From Streptomyces griseomycini (lineage in GTDB: Bacteria; Actinomycetota; Actinomycetes; Streptomycetales; Streptomycetaceae): 64,000 nucleotides of DNA. The notes below the pieces were generated by a model, which saw only the letters and a program-made list of their open reading frames with translations, was not told where the DNA came from and made no database searches. Below are positions 23,904 through 32,429 of this stretch, one piece after another. The position numbers and the translations under genes are program-made. Positions within the stretch are counted from its first letter, which is position 1. The number at the start of each line of letters is the position of its first letter. The DNA lies in assembly GCF_014203535.1 (NCBI RefSeq), contig NZ_JACHJI010000010.1, positions 248,001-312,000 on the forward strand, read 5' to 3'.

Positions 23904-25193
23904 TCAGCGCGGTACCCGCTCCTGGAGTGCCGTGCGCCAGGCCGGCGGCGGGGACTCGGGGTCCGGGTCGGGGCGCCGTCCGCCGCGGGCGAAGAAGTCG
24001 GCGAGCGGCAGGATCGCGGCGCCGACGGTCACCGCGTCGGGCCCCAGGCGGCCCAGCTCGATCGTCACCTTCTCCGCCGGGTGGCGCAACGCGTACGACA
24101 GGGCGTGCCTGCGCACGGCGGGCAGGAAGCGGGAGCCGAGCTGGAGGCCGGCCCAGCCGCCCATGAGGATGCGCTCCGGCTGGAAGAGGTTGATCAGGTC
24201 GGACAGGCCCGCGCCCAGGTACTCGGCGGTCTCCTCCAGCACGGCGAGGGCGACCGGATCGGCGGCGGTGCCGTCGGGCGGGTAGGCGGCGGCGAGCATC
24301 GCGGTCAGCGCCGTCTCCTCGTCCGCGGCCTCGGGCACGCTGCCGCCCTCCTCGCGCCACCGGGCGAGCAGCGACGCGGCACCGGCGTACGCCTCCAGGC
24401 AGCCGAGCGCACCGCAGCGGCAGCGGCGCCCGCGCACGCGCACGGTCAGGTGCCCCCATTCGACCGCCCGGCCGTGTTCCACCTCGGGGGTGACGAGACA
24501 GGCGCCGACGCCGGAGCCGAAGAGCACCACGAGGGCGTTGCGGGCGCCGCGTCCGGCGCCGAACCACATCTCGGCCTGGCCGAGGGTCCTGGCGCCGTTG
24601 TCGATGAAGTAGGGCACCGTGTCGGGCAGCGGGGACCCGTCGCGCAGCAGGGACTCCAGCTCGATCGCGTCCCAGCCGACGGTCTGCCCGTGCACGACGG
24701 CGCCCCGGTCGGGGGTGCGCTCGACGATGCCGGGGACGCCGATGCCGACGCCGAGGAGCCGCTCGGGTGCGAGACCTGCGGCGGCGAGCACCTCGGCGGT
24801 GCCGGAGCGGATGTGGTCGACGATGACCTCGACCTCGTAGCCCTGCTGCTCCAGCGGGAGCTCGGCGCGGGCGAGCTCGGTGAGGGTCAGGTCGAACAGT
24901 TCGACGCGCACCCGCGTCTCGCCCACGTCGACACCGATCATGTGGCCGCTCTCCGGCGCGACCCGCAGCAGGGTGCGCGGACGTCCGCCGTCGGAGCCGA
25001 CGCTGCCGGCCTCCTCGAGCAGGCCGTCGGCGACGAGGTCGGCGACGACGTTGCTCACGGATCCGGAGCTGAGCCCGGTCGCCGGGCCGAGCTCGAAGCG
25101 GCTGAGCGGGCCGTCGAAGTAGAGCCGTTGCAGCACGGCCGTACGGTTGGCCCGTCTGAGGTCGCGTACCGTGCGCCCGTTCCGCCCCGCCAT
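23904..25193 (-). CDS. ROK family transcriptional regulator/sugar kinase-like
   Basis: 429 residues from ATG 25193, five bases after AAGGAG. An N-terminal winged helix-turn-helix (about 8-70: RTVRDLRRANRTAVLQRLYF, SRFELGPATGLSSGSVSNVV) precedes a ROK domain. The ROK zinc motif CRCGALGCLEAYAG and the phosphate loop region GVDVGETRVRVELFD are present, so it may still bind or phosphorylate a sugar. ROK regulators (NagC, Mlc and XylR types) repress sugar genes. A near-perfect palindrome 75 bases upstream (25268-25288) is a likely binding site for autoregulation. No sugar gene is directly adjacent. Confidence 0.9.
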   Translation of the reverse strand: MAGRNGRTVRDLRRANRTAVLQRLYFDGPLSRFELGPATGLSSGSVSNVVADLVADGLLEEAGSVGSDGGRPRTLLRVAPESGHMIGVDVGETRVRVELFDLTLTELARAELPLEQQGYEVEVIVDHIRSGTAEVLAAAGLAPERLLGVGIGVPGIVERTPDRGAVVHGQTVGWDAIELESLLRDGSPLPDTVPYFIDNGARTLGQAEMWFGAGRGARNALVVLFGSGVGACLVTPEVEHGRAVEWGHLTVRVRGRRCRCGALGCLEAYAGAASLLARWREEGGSVPEAADEETALTAMLAAAYPPDGTAADPVALAVLEETAEYLGAGLSDLINLFQPERILMGGWAGLQLGSRFLPAVRRHALSYALRHPAEKVTIELGRLGPDAVTVGAAILPLADFFARGGRRPDPDPESPPPAWRTALQERVPR

Positions 25194-25267
25194 GTGGCTC
25201 CTTCCGAAACCCTGCCCGACCTGCAACATACCGCCGCGGACCGACCGGGCGCGACTTCCCTCTCCCC

Positions 25268-25288
25268 TTACTTCACGATGTGAACTAA
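25268..25288. promoter_or_regulatory. ROK/XylR-like palindromic operator
   Basis: On the minus strand the arms are TTAGTTCAC and GTGAAGTAA around ATC; eight of nine positions are complementary. This AT-rich 21-base dyad resembles ROK (XylR-type TTAGTTT) operators. It overlaps the stop codon of the kinase-like gene at 25285 and lies 75 bases upstream of the ROK start. Confidence 0.6.
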
Positions 25289-26286
25289 CAGAGCTCGGCC
25301 ATCTCGTCCAACGCCGCCTCGAGTTCCGGGCCGACGGCGTCCCGGACCCAGCGCTCATGATCGCCCCCGGGCGCCCGCGGTACCGTCTCGACGATCATGA
25401 TCAGGTAGAGGTAGGCCCGATAGAGGGCGAGCCGTACGCGGGCCTCCGCGTCGAACCCGGCCCGGCCCCCGGCCTCCCGGTACCCGGCCAGGAACGCCTC
25501 GTCCTTCCCGATGTCGTCGAGCAGCGCCAGGGAGACGAAGTCGGCGAGCGGATCGCCCCAGAACATGCGCTCCCCGTCGACGAGTCCGCCGATACGGGCC
25601 TCCCCCGTCGCCGAGCGGTCCACCAGGATGTTGCCCGGCCACAGGTCGAAGTGCACGAGGGCCGGCACGGTGACCCCGTCGAGCGCCGCCCCGGCGGCAC
25701 GGACCGCGCCGGCCACCTCGTCGACGGGGCGGGGAAGCCGGGCGCCGTAGCGGCGGGCGTCGGCGAGGACGGCGTCGGTCATCGCGGTGAAGGCGGTCCG
25801 CCAGTCGGCGACGAGCGGGCCGAGGGCACCGGACGGGTAGCCGAACCCGGGCCCCGTCACGCGGTGCAGACGGGCCACCTGGCGGCCCAGCTCCCTCCGC
25901 AGCCCCGTCCGTTCCCCGTCGGCCGGCGCCGCCTCCGTCCAGGGTGCGCCCGGGCAGGCGGTCATCAGCAGGTGCACGCCGTCGTCGCCGAGGGACACGG
26001 CTCGCGGCGCGGGCACACCGGCCTCGGCGGCGCCGGCGCAGAACGCGGCCTCGGAGACGAGGAGGCGCCGCTCGTACCGGAGGCCGGGGGTGGCGGGCGC
26101 GGGCGGGATCTTCAGCACGTAGCGGCTGCCGTCGGCGAGGACGAGTTCCTCGACGGTGTTGTAGGTGCCCCCGCTCAGCGGGCGCACCCGGGCCAGGGCG
26201 CCGGGCGGCAGTCCGGCCACCGCCAGCACGCTCCGGGCCCGCTCCCAGGAGTCCCCCCTCACCGATGCCCCCTCCCCCTCGGTCAC
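25285..26286 (-). CDS. Aminoglycoside phosphotransferase-fold kinase
   Basis: 333 residues with GTG 26286 (VTEGEG); GTG 26262 (VRGDSW) after a GGGGAGG stretch is an alternative. The APH/choline kinase fold is shown by SGGTYNTVEELVLADGSRYVLKI in the N-lobe, the Brenner motif VHFDLWPGNILVD with catalytic aspartate, and GLVDGERMFWGDPLADF as the metal-binding segment. Many Streptomyces paralogues are of unknown substrate; resistance to an aminoglycoside is possible but not shown. The ROK regulator follows 91 bases downstream on the same strand and may be co-transcribed. Confidence 0.85.
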   Translation of the reverse strand: MTEGEGASVRGDSWERARSVLAVAGLPPGALARVRPLSGGTYNTVEELVLADGSRYVLKIPPAPATPGLRYERRLLVSEAAFCAGAAEAGVPAPRAVSLGDDGVHLLMTACPGAPWTEAAPADGERTGLRRELGRQVARLHRVTGPGFGYPSGALGPLVADWRTAFTAMTDAVLADARRYGARLPRPVDEVAGAVRAAGAALDGVTVPALVHFDLWPGNILVDRSATGEARIGGLVDGERMFWGDPLADFVSLALLDDIGKDEAFLAGYREAGGRAGFDAEARVRLALYRAYLYLIMIVETVPRAPGGDHERWVRDAVGPELEAALDEMAELC

Positions 26287-26377
26287 CGCGCTCCAGGGTA
26301 CGGAAGGAGCGGGCCGTCCCCGCCCCCCGGGCAAAAACCACTGGCCTCCCCTTCCGCGGGAAACTTACCCTGACCAG

Positions 26378-26398
26378 AAACCTAGGGCCCCTAGGTTT
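26378..26398. promoter_or_regulatory. Palindromic operator and promoter of FBP gene
   Basis: AAACCTAGGG (26378-26387) and CCCTAGGTTT (26389-26398) are perfect complements around one base. TAGGTT (26392-26397) in the right arm is a good -10 element, 16 bases after CTGACC (26370-26375), so a bound repressor would cover the promoter. The AT content of the outer arms stands out in this GC-rich window. Confidence 0.65.
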
Positions 26399-26422
26399 TG
26401 AAGGACCGTGCTGGAGACACCC

Positions 26423-26911
26423 GTGAAACCGCTGACCGAGCAGAACATCCGCGCCTCGTTCGTCAACTGTTCGAAGGGCGAGGCCAGGCGTCTGGCCGTG
26501 CCCCGGGATCTGGGTGAGCTCCCCTGGGACGACCTGGACTTCCTGGGCTGGCGCGACCCGGGCGCGCCCGACCGGAGCTATCTCGTCACCGAGCGCGGGG
26601 ACCGCCTCGTCGGGGTGGCCATGCGGTTCCAGCCCGCCCGGCGCGGCTTCCTGCACCGCAGCATGTGCTCGCTGTGCCTGACGACCCATCCGCGCGGCGG
26701 CGTCTCGCTGATGACCGCGCGCAAGGCGGGCCCGGCCGGCCGCGAGGGCAACTCGGTCGGCGCCTACATGTGCACCGATCTCGCCTGCTCCCTCTACCTG
26801 CGCGGCAAGAAGGTCCCGGAGACCGGTGCCCGCTTCGAGGAGAGCCTCACCCTGGAGGAGCAGATCGCCCGCACGCGGGACAACCTGTTCGCCTTCCTCG
26901 ACAAGCTGTAG
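26423..26911 (+). CDS. FBP domain (FusB/FusC-like) elongation factor G-binding protein
   Basis: 162 residues from GTG 26423, six bases after GGAG; GTG 26408 lies upstream in frame but lacks a ribosome site. The N-terminal half (ASFVNCSKGEARRLAVPRDLGELPWDDLDFLGWRDPG) and the C-terminal treble-clef zinc motif (CSLCLTTHP and MCTDLACSLYLRGKK, with four cysteines) match the FusB/FusC family, which binds EF-G and helps release it from the ribosome. In staphylococci this gives fusidic acid resistance. The palindrome at 26378-26398 suggests regulation by an unlinked repressor. Confidence 0.88.
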   Translation: MKPLTEQNIRASFVNCSKGEARRLAVPRDLGELPWDDLDFLGWRDPGAPDRSYLVTERGDRLVGVAMRFQPARRGFLHRSMCSLCLTTHPRGGVSLMTARKAGPAGREGNSVGAYMCTDLACSLYLRGKKVPETGARFEESLTLEEQIARTRDNLFAFLDKL

Positions 26912-26934
26912 GCCCACCCGTCCTCGGGCCGCGG

Positions 26935-28296
26935 CTACCGGGCCGACAGCCGGGCGGCCCGCACCTCGTGGAGGTGGATCAGGACGTCGTGGCTGCGGGC
27001 CAGGGCGACCTCGTAGGGGCCGTCCGGACAGGCGGTGCCTATGCGCCGGGTCGGCCGGGCCCGGCTCAGCCACGCGTCGGCCGGGGCGCCGACGGTCCGC
27101 AGGTCGACCACGTAGTCGCGATGGCGGACCCGGTCGAGGGTGTGCTCGTTGCTCCCCGGACCCGCGGGCCCCAGGGTCCATCGCCGGACGGTGCCGTCCG
27201 GGCCCGTGGCGTTGAACGAGCCCCGGTCGAAGGACAGGCCGACGCTGACATAGCCCGGGCCCAGGCGGTCGCGCAGATACGCGCCCTGCACCCTCGGGTA
27301 GTGGACGGGGTCGGCCGACACGTAGCCGAGATGGTCGTTGTGCGCGGACACGGCGATCCTGGTGCCGGTGTGCCGCTGCCACCGGACGACGTTGTCGGCC
27401 ATCGCCTCGTCGCGGTAGCGCATGGACGCGGCGACCTGTTCGGGCGAGGTGAAGTCGAAGGCGTACTGGCGGGCGGTGTGGTCGATCGCCCGCGCGTGCT
27501 GCACCGCCCAGGCGTGCGCTTCCGGGTCCTCCCCCGGCTCCCGCTCCCGGAGCAGCCGCAGCGCCTCACCCGTGCGCTCCGCCATCGCGCGGCGCTCGGC
27601 GTACGGCTTGTCCAGGTACCGCTCGATGTACTCCCCGGTGGCCACGGTCGGCCGCAGTCCCCGGTACGGCTCGGCGAAGCGGGCCGAGAGTCCGGGATGG
27701 TGCTCGGCCACGTGCGCGGTGACCCGGTCGTACAGTTCCGGTCCGGTCCAGGCGGTGTCGTCGCCCATGAACCGCACGGGGTCGTCGGGGTGGCGCACGT
27801 TGTACGCGCGCATCCACTCGACGAGCCGCAGGTAGTCCGCGTTGTCCCACCACAGGTAGTCCCGCTGGAACTCCTCGCGCATGATGCGCCGGGGGTCCCC
27901 CTTCCCGTGCACGACGTACGCGTCGAGGCGCAGGCCGGTGCTCCAGGGCGCCTCCAGGGCGAAGGTGCGGAACCCCTTCTCCTCGACGAGCCGGCGGAAG
28001 ATCCTGCCCTTGAGGGCGAAGAAGTCGTGCGAGCCGTGGGTGGCCTCGCCCAGGCCGACCACGCGCGCGTCGCCGACCATGCGGTCGAGAGGGCGCAGGT
28101 CGCGGGTGTCACCGCCCGGTTCCACGGTGCGCAGGGGGTGCGCGGCCCGGTCCAGGGCCGCGACGACCGGGGTGGCCGATTCGGCCACCCGGGCGGGCGG
28201 GTCCGGGGCCTGCTCCGCCACCGCCGGGGTGCCGGCCGTGACCGCGCCGAGGGTGACGAACAGGGTCACGCCTGTCGCGATCCGATGTCGTCTCAT
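26935..28296 (-). CDS. Erythromycin esterase family hydrolase, secreted
   Basis: 453 residues from ATG 28296. A signal peptide (RHRIATGVTLFVTLGAVTAGTPAVA) precedes the catalytic domain. VVGLGEATHGSHDFFALKGRIFRRLVEE is the family signature, whose glutamate and histidine are catalytic in EreA/EreB-type and related enzymes; AVSAHNDHLGYVS carries the second conserved histidine. Members hydrolyse macrolide lactone rings, but many relatives of this secreted group have other or unknown substrates. A dyad at 28357-28393 lies upstream. No strong ribosome site is visible. Confidence 0.9.
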   Translation of the reverse strand: MRRHRIATGVTLFVTLGAVTAGTPAVAEQAPDPPARVAESATPVVAALDRAAHPLRTVEPGGDTRDLRPLDRMVGDARVVGLGEATHGSHDFFALKGRIFRRLVEEKGFRTFALEAPWSTGLRLDAYVVHGKGDPRRIMREEFQRDYLWWDNADYLRLVEWMRAYNVRHPDDPVRFMGDDTAWTGPELYDRVTAHVAEHHPGLSARFAEPYRGLRPTVATGEYIERYLDKPYAERRAMAERTGEALRLLREREPGEDPEAHAWAVQHARAIDHTARQYAFDFTSPEQVAASMRYRDEAMADNVVRWQRHTGTRIAVSAHNDHLGYVSADPVHYPRVQGAYLRDRLGPGYVSVGLSFDRGSFNATGPDGTVRRWTLGPAGPGSNEHTLDRVRHRDYVVDLRTVGAPADAWLSRARPTRRIGTACPDGPYEVALARSHDVLIHLHEVRAARLSAR

Positions 28297-28356
28297 GATC
28301 CAAGGCTGCCGCGCGGCCGAGGCCCGGCACCATGCGGTGGGTCTCCGACCTGGGGT

Positions 28357-28393
28357 GCGGAAAACCACCGGGCTCCCCTGGGGTTTTCCGCAG
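28357..28393. promoter_or_regulatory. Dyad upstream of erythromycin-esterase-like gene
   Basis: TGCGGAAAACC (28357-28367) and its exact complement GGTTTTCCGCA (28383-28393) are separated by 15 bases, 61 bases before the gene start. Candidate operator; a hairpin in the transcript is the alternative. Confidence 0.45.
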
Positions 28394-28533
28394 TGCCCGC
28401 TCCGCTCCGTGCCCGGCCGGCCGCGACACGTCCGGCGGTGCACGGCGCGTGAGGACGGATCCGGCCGCCTGCGTCCGGTTACCGTCCTGGCCGGATACGT
28501 TCGATGTACCTGGGGAAGGGGAACAGCCCCAGG

Positions 28534-29805
28534 ATGCTGGATGTACGTGAGACCGCGGCGTCCGCCGCGCGCCTGGTGAAGTGGTACCGGGATCCCATGG
28601 CCGTGCAGGCGGTGCGCTCGGCCGCCGCGGCGTCGATCGCCTACGTGATCGCGGTGCGGCTGAGCCCCGACGACGCCCCACCGCTCACCGCGCCCCTCAC
28701 CGCGCTGCTGGTCGTCCAGGTCACCCTGTACGCCACGCTCAAGATGAGCATCCGCCGGGTGAACTCCGTGGTGGCCGGTGTCCTGGTCGCCATCGCCTTC
28801 AGCGTGGTGGTGGGGCTGAGCTGGTGGAGCCTGGCCCTGGTGATCCTGGCGGCGCTGGGCGTCGGGCACCTGGTGCGGGCGCACGAGTTCGTGGCCGAGG
28901 TGGCGATCAGCGCGATGCTGGTGCTCGGGGTGACCGCGCACGGGGCCCTGGCCTGGGCCCGTGTGGTGGAGACGCTGATCGGGGCGGTCGTGGGGCTGGC
29001 CTTCAACCTGCTCTTCGCCCCGCCGGTGTGGGTGGAACAGGCCGGCGAGTCGATCGAGGGGCTGGCCCGGCGGCTGCGCCAGCTGATGCTGCGCATGGGC
29101 GAGGAGGCCGCCGGCCGCACCCCGTACCACGAGGCGGCGGCCCGCCTGCACGAGGCCCGGCGGCTCGACCACGACATCGCCGAGGTGGACGAGGACCTCC
29201 GGCAGGCCGAGGACAGCCTGCGGCTCAACCCACGGGTCCGCGAGGGACTGCTGCACCGGATCGTGCTGCGCACCGGCCTGGACACCCTGGAGATCTGCAC
29301 CGTCGTCCTCCGGGTGCTCGCGCGGACCCTCACCGACCTCGCCAAGGAACGCGAACCCGAGTCCCTGTTCTCCCGGGAGACGGGTGCCACCGTCGAGCAG
29401 CTGCTGTCCGAGATCGCCGACGCCGTGGTCAGTTTCGCGGTGCTGGTGACCACCAGCGTGAGCGCGAGCGCCGAATCGGCGGAGGAGCGGCTCACCTCCG
29501 AGCTGCGGCAGGCCGCCGCCACCCGCGACAAGCTCGCCCAGCTCCTCCTGGAGGAGGTCCGGCAGGACACCCGCCAGTGGCAGCTGTACGGTGCGGTGCT
29601 CACCGAGGTGAACCGCATCATCGACGAGATGGACACCGAGCACCGCTCGCGCCGGCTGCTGGAGGAGCTGGACCGCTACACGAGCGAGCAGCGGGAGCGC
29701 CGGCCGCGGCTGACCCGGCTGCAGAACCGCTTGCTGGGCTGGCTGGGCCGGGTCGGGCCGCGCCGTGACCGGGACCGGACCGCGGCCGGGCACCGTTCCC
29801 CGTGA
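28534..29805 (+). CDS. FUSC-type (aromatic acid exporter-like) membrane protein
   Basis: 423 residues from ATG 28534 (MLDVRETAAS); ATG 28504 is ten residues upstream. Like the protein at 20866-22080 it has five to six N-terminal membrane segments (AAAASIAYVIAVRL, PLTALLVVQVTLYATLKM, VVAGVLVAIAFSVVVGLSWW, AISAMLVLGVTA, IGAVVGLAFNLLFAPPVW) and a long cytoplasmic helical domain with many Glu and Arg residues (about 180-420), likely coiled-coil. This is the ArAE/FUSC half-transporter pattern. The two copies share architecture but diverge in sequence, so they are old paralogues. Substrate unknown. Confidence 0.82.
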   Translation: MLDVRETAASAARLVKWYRDPMAVQAVRSAAAASIAYVIAVRLSPDDAPPLTAPLTALLVVQVTLYATLKMSIRRVNSVVAGVLVAIAFSVVVGLSWWSLALVILAALGVGHLVRAHEFVAEVAISAMLVLGVTAHGALAWARVVETLIGAVVGLAFNLLFAPPVWVEQAGESIEGLARRLRQLMLRMGEEAAGRTPYHEAAARLHEARRLDHDIAEVDEDLRQAEDSLRLNPRVREGLLHRIVLRTGLDTLEICTVVLRVLARTLTDLAKEREPESLFSRETGATVEQLLSEIADAVVSFAVLVTTSVSASAESAEERLTSELRQAAATRDKLAQLLLEEVRQDTRQWQLYGAVLTEVNRIIDEMDTEHRSRRLLEELDRYTSEQRERRPRLTRLQNRLLGWLGRVGPRRDRDRTAAGHRSP

Positions 29806-30449
29806 CGGACAGCGGAACGGGACGAGGGGCCTGCGGAGGACCGGCGCGACCGGCCGGACCTGCGGGTCCCCGGTCCGCCGGGTCGCCGGCCACGCCGACA
29901 CCGTGCCCGACGCCCTTCCGGTCGGGGTCGGCGAGGTGCGCGCGGTCCCGGACGGACCCCGGAACGACCGGCTGGCCCGGAACCCGCGGAACCAGACGGC
30001 GTCCCCCCGCCGGTCCCGGCTGGACGGCATCGGCCCCGGCACGGGCACGGTCCGCCGGCTCGCGACCGTGCCGCCGGGTCCGGGTGCGCACGTCGGGGAC
30101 CGGGCCGTCGGCGAGGAGGCCGGGGCGCCCGGGGCCGGGCGCCCCGCCCGCGGCCGTGGGGCTCGGCGCCGGAGGGTCCATGCGGCAGGAGGCGTACCGC
30201 GGCGACCGGCCGCCGGCGGACCGGGCCACCCGCGCCCGGACCGGTCCGCCCCGGTCCGGCTCCCACGACCGGGACGCACGGGATCCGGACCCGCCCGACA
30301 GGCTCCGGACGGTGGGACCGGCCGGCGACCGGCTCGGGGACGCCGGCCGGCAGCACACGCGGGCACCCGCCCCTGCTTGCGCCCGAGGGGTGATCGCCGC
30401 CAGGGTGGCCGTGACGGCCGGGCGTACGGCGACCTCGAGGTGCGGGTGG
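29806..30449. other. 640-base stretch without a recognisable gene
   Basis: Very GC-rich, with long frames open in several registers on both strands, but none has a ribosome site joined to a plausible protein, and the translations are Pro/Arg/Gly-rich shadows. I found no hairpin with a T-run and no RNA gene. It may be decayed coding sequence or simply spacer. Confidence 0.5.
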
Positions 30450-31646
30450 ATGAGCAGGGCTGACTGGAGCAGGCGCCGTTTCGTCGGCACCCTGGCGGGG
30501 ACGGCCGCCGCGGTGGCACTCCCGGCGTGCGACGACGACGCGCCGGCGGACGCGCCGCCGTCCCCGGGGGACCCCCGGGCGAGCACCGGCCCGCGGCGCG
30601 GGAGCGGTCCTCTCTCCGGGCCGCGACCGCTCTACCTCGGCACCTACACCTCGGTCGACGGCGGCGGCAGGGGCATCGGAACGGCCGCGTACGACAGCGC
30701 GACGGGCCGGATCAGCGGCACCGGCACCCTCACCGGTGTCGGCGACCCGTCGTATCTCGCGGCGCACCCCGACGGCCGGACGCTGTACGCGGTGAACGAG
30801 CGCGAGGACGGCGCGGTGACCGCCGTCCGGCTGTCCGACCGGAAGGTCCTCGGCAGCCGGAGCACCGGCGGCGCGGGCCCCTGTCACCTGTCGGTGCATC
30901 CGGAGGGGCGCTGGCTGCTGAGCGCCAACTACGGCTCCGGCAGCGTCGCGGTGCACCCCGTCGACGCCTCGGGGGCGCTCGGCGAGCGCACCGAGCTGGT
31001 CACGCACTCCAGCCCGCCGCCCGGACCGGGCCAGAAGGGCCCGCACGCCCATCAGTTCGTCACCAGCCCCGACGGCGGTCACGTCCTCGCCGTCGACCTG
31101 GGCACGGACACGGTCTACAGCTACCGGCTCGACGCCGGGGCCGGCACGCTCACCGAGACGGCGCGGGCGCGCACCCGGCCCGGAGCCGGTCCGCGCCACC
31201 TCACCTTCCACCCCGAGGGCCGGTACGCCTACCTCGCCAACGAGGTCGACAACACCGTCGCGGTGTGCGCGTACGATCCCGGCACGGGGCGCCTGAGGAT
31301 CGGCGAGGCGCAGTCCACGGGCACGGGTGCCGGCACCAGCTACCCGGCGCAGGTCCTGGTGACCGGGAACGGCCGGTACGCCTACCTCGCCAACCGCGGC
31401 CACGACAGCATCACCCGCTACGCCGTCGAGGCGGGCGGTGCCCGGCTGAGACTGCTGGACACCGTGCCGGTGGGCGGTGACTTCCCGCGCCAGATCGCCT
31501 TCTCCCCCGACGGTGCGCTGCTGTTCGCGGCGAACCAGAGGTCGGGCACCGTCAGCGTGTTCCACGTGGACGAGGACAGCGGTGGGCTGCGCTCCGCAGG
31601 CGAGCCGTTCGCCTCACCCGTCGCGGTCTGCGCGCTGCCGCTGTAG
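30450..31646 (+). CDS. Lactonase family beta-propeller, Tat lipoprotein
   Basis: 398 residues from ATG 30450. The N-terminus is a twin-arginine signal (SRRRFVG) whose hydrophobic part ends in the lipobox LPAC, with lipidated Cys27. After a low-complexity linker (to about 65) follow repeated beta-propeller blades: LYLGTYTSVDGGGRGI, PSYLAAHPDGRTLYAVNE, CHLSVHPEGRWLLSANYG, RHLTFHPEGRYAYLANEVDN, AQVLVTGNGRYAYLANRGHD. This is the seven-bladed Pgl/cytosolic 6-phosphogluconolactonase fold (PF10282). A secreted form is unlikely to act in the pentose phosphate pathway; it may open other lactones. It overlaps the convergent DUF2470 gene by 33 bases. Confidence 0.88.
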   Translation: MSRADWSRRRFVGTLAGTAAAVALPACDDDAPADAPPSPGDPRASTGPRRGSGPLSGPRPLYLGTYTSVDGGGRGIGTAAYDSATGRISGTGTLTGVGDPSYLAAHPDGRTLYAVNEREDGAVTAVRLSDRKVLGSRSTGGAGPCHLSVHPEGRWLLSANYGSGSVAVHPVDASGALGERTELVTHSSPPPGPGQKGPHAHQFVTSPDGGHVLAVDLGTDTVYSYRLDAGAGTLTETARARTRPGAGPRHLTFHPEGRYAYLANEVDNTVAVCAYDPGTGRLRIGEAQSTGTGAGTSYPAQVLVTGNGRYAYLANRGHDSITRYAVEAGGARLRLLDTVPVGGDFPRQIAFSPDGALLFAANQRSGTVSVFHVDEDSGGLRSAGEPFASPVAVCALPL

Positions 31647-32342
31647 GGCGCGGGGGCAGGACGCGGCACTCGCCTGGGAGAGCAGCGCGTGCATGCGTTC
31701 GGTGAGTTCGGCGACGTCGTCGGCGGGCGCGTGGAACGGCAGCCGTACGTCGCCGTCGGCGCGGACGCGTTCGACGCGCAGCGTCAGTCCGTGCCGGTCG
31801 ACGGCGAGCGGCTGGACGCGGACCGCACCGTGCAGGCTGCCGGTGTCGACCAGGCGGGTCAGCCGCTCGACCGCGTCGGCGTGGCAGTCGGCGAGATGGG
31901 TCAGCAGCCGGGCCTCGGCGGTGGCGAGGGGATCGGGAGCGGCCGCGGCGAACTCGTCGAGGTCGACGACCACCGCGCCGGACGGCCGGCGCAGCACCAC
32001 CCGCGTGGGCTGGAAGGCGAGGTGGCCGTCCTGGACGGAGAACCAGCCGGCGAGCCACAGCCGGGCGCGGATCCTGTTGCGGACCGGGACGGGCGCGACG
32101 TCGGCGAACTCCAGCACGGCGGAGGGTTCGCCGCGGGGCGCGCAGATCGCGGCGGCGGGCAGGACGCTGTCCTCGGGCACGTGCAGCAGCACGCGTCCGC
32201 CGTCGGTCACGGTGTGCGCGCCGACGAGCTCCTCCCGGGTGCCCTCGGCGGTCACCACGCAGGACCACGCGGCGGCGAGCACCGAGCGGGCCCGTTCCGC
32301 CGCACCGGGCGCGGCCGTCCAGCTCTGCCTGTCGTCACCCAT
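31614..32342 (-). CDS. DUF2470 protein, probable heme/iron-related
   Basis: 242 residues from ATG 32342 behind AGGAGG. The N-terminal half resembles a flavin-reductase/pyridoxamine-oxidase split barrel (AWSCVVTAEGTREELVGAHTV, LWLAGWFSVQD), and the C-terminal DUF2470 domain has LLTHLADCHADAVERL, as in heme-degrading HugZ-type and chloroplast proteins. A DtxR/DmdR-type iron box sits 14 bases upstream of the start, so expression should rise when iron is scarce. A role in heme use is inferred from family and regulation. It is convergent with and overlaps the lactonase gene. Confidence 0.85.
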   Translation of the reverse strand: MGDDRQSWTAAPGAAERARSVLAAAWSCVVTAEGTREELVGAHTVTDGGRVLLHVPEDSVLPAAAICAPRGEPSAVLEFADVAPVPVRNRIRARLWLAGWFSVQDGHLAFQPTRVVLRRPSGAVVVDLDEFAAAAPDPLATAEARLLTHLADCHADAVERLTRLVDTGSLHGAVRVQPLAVDRHGLTLRVERVRADGDVRLPFHAPADDVAELTERMHALLSQASAASCPRALQRQRADRDG

Positions 32343-32355
32343 CCCGAACCTCCTC

Positions 32356-32374
32356 TTAGGTAAGCCTTGCCTAA
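32356..32374. promoter_or_regulatory. Iron box (DmdR/DtxR-type operator)
   Basis: TTAGGTAAGCCTTGCCTAA closely matches the 19-base iron box consensus TTAGGTTAGGCTNACCTAA. The outer five bases of each arm are perfectly complementary. It lies just ahead of the DUF2470 ribosome site. Confidence 0.82.
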
Positions 32375-32429
32375 CCTATCGAAGATCGGGGTGCACGCCA
32401 ACCAGCCGGCGTGGTCTTTGCGGGACCTT

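Noticed and set aside
28297..30519. Open minus-strand frame that would extend the erythromycin-esterase homologue upstream through the FUSC gene.
   Set aside because: The signal peptide at ATG 28296 marks the true start and the extension is antisense to a membrane protein gene.
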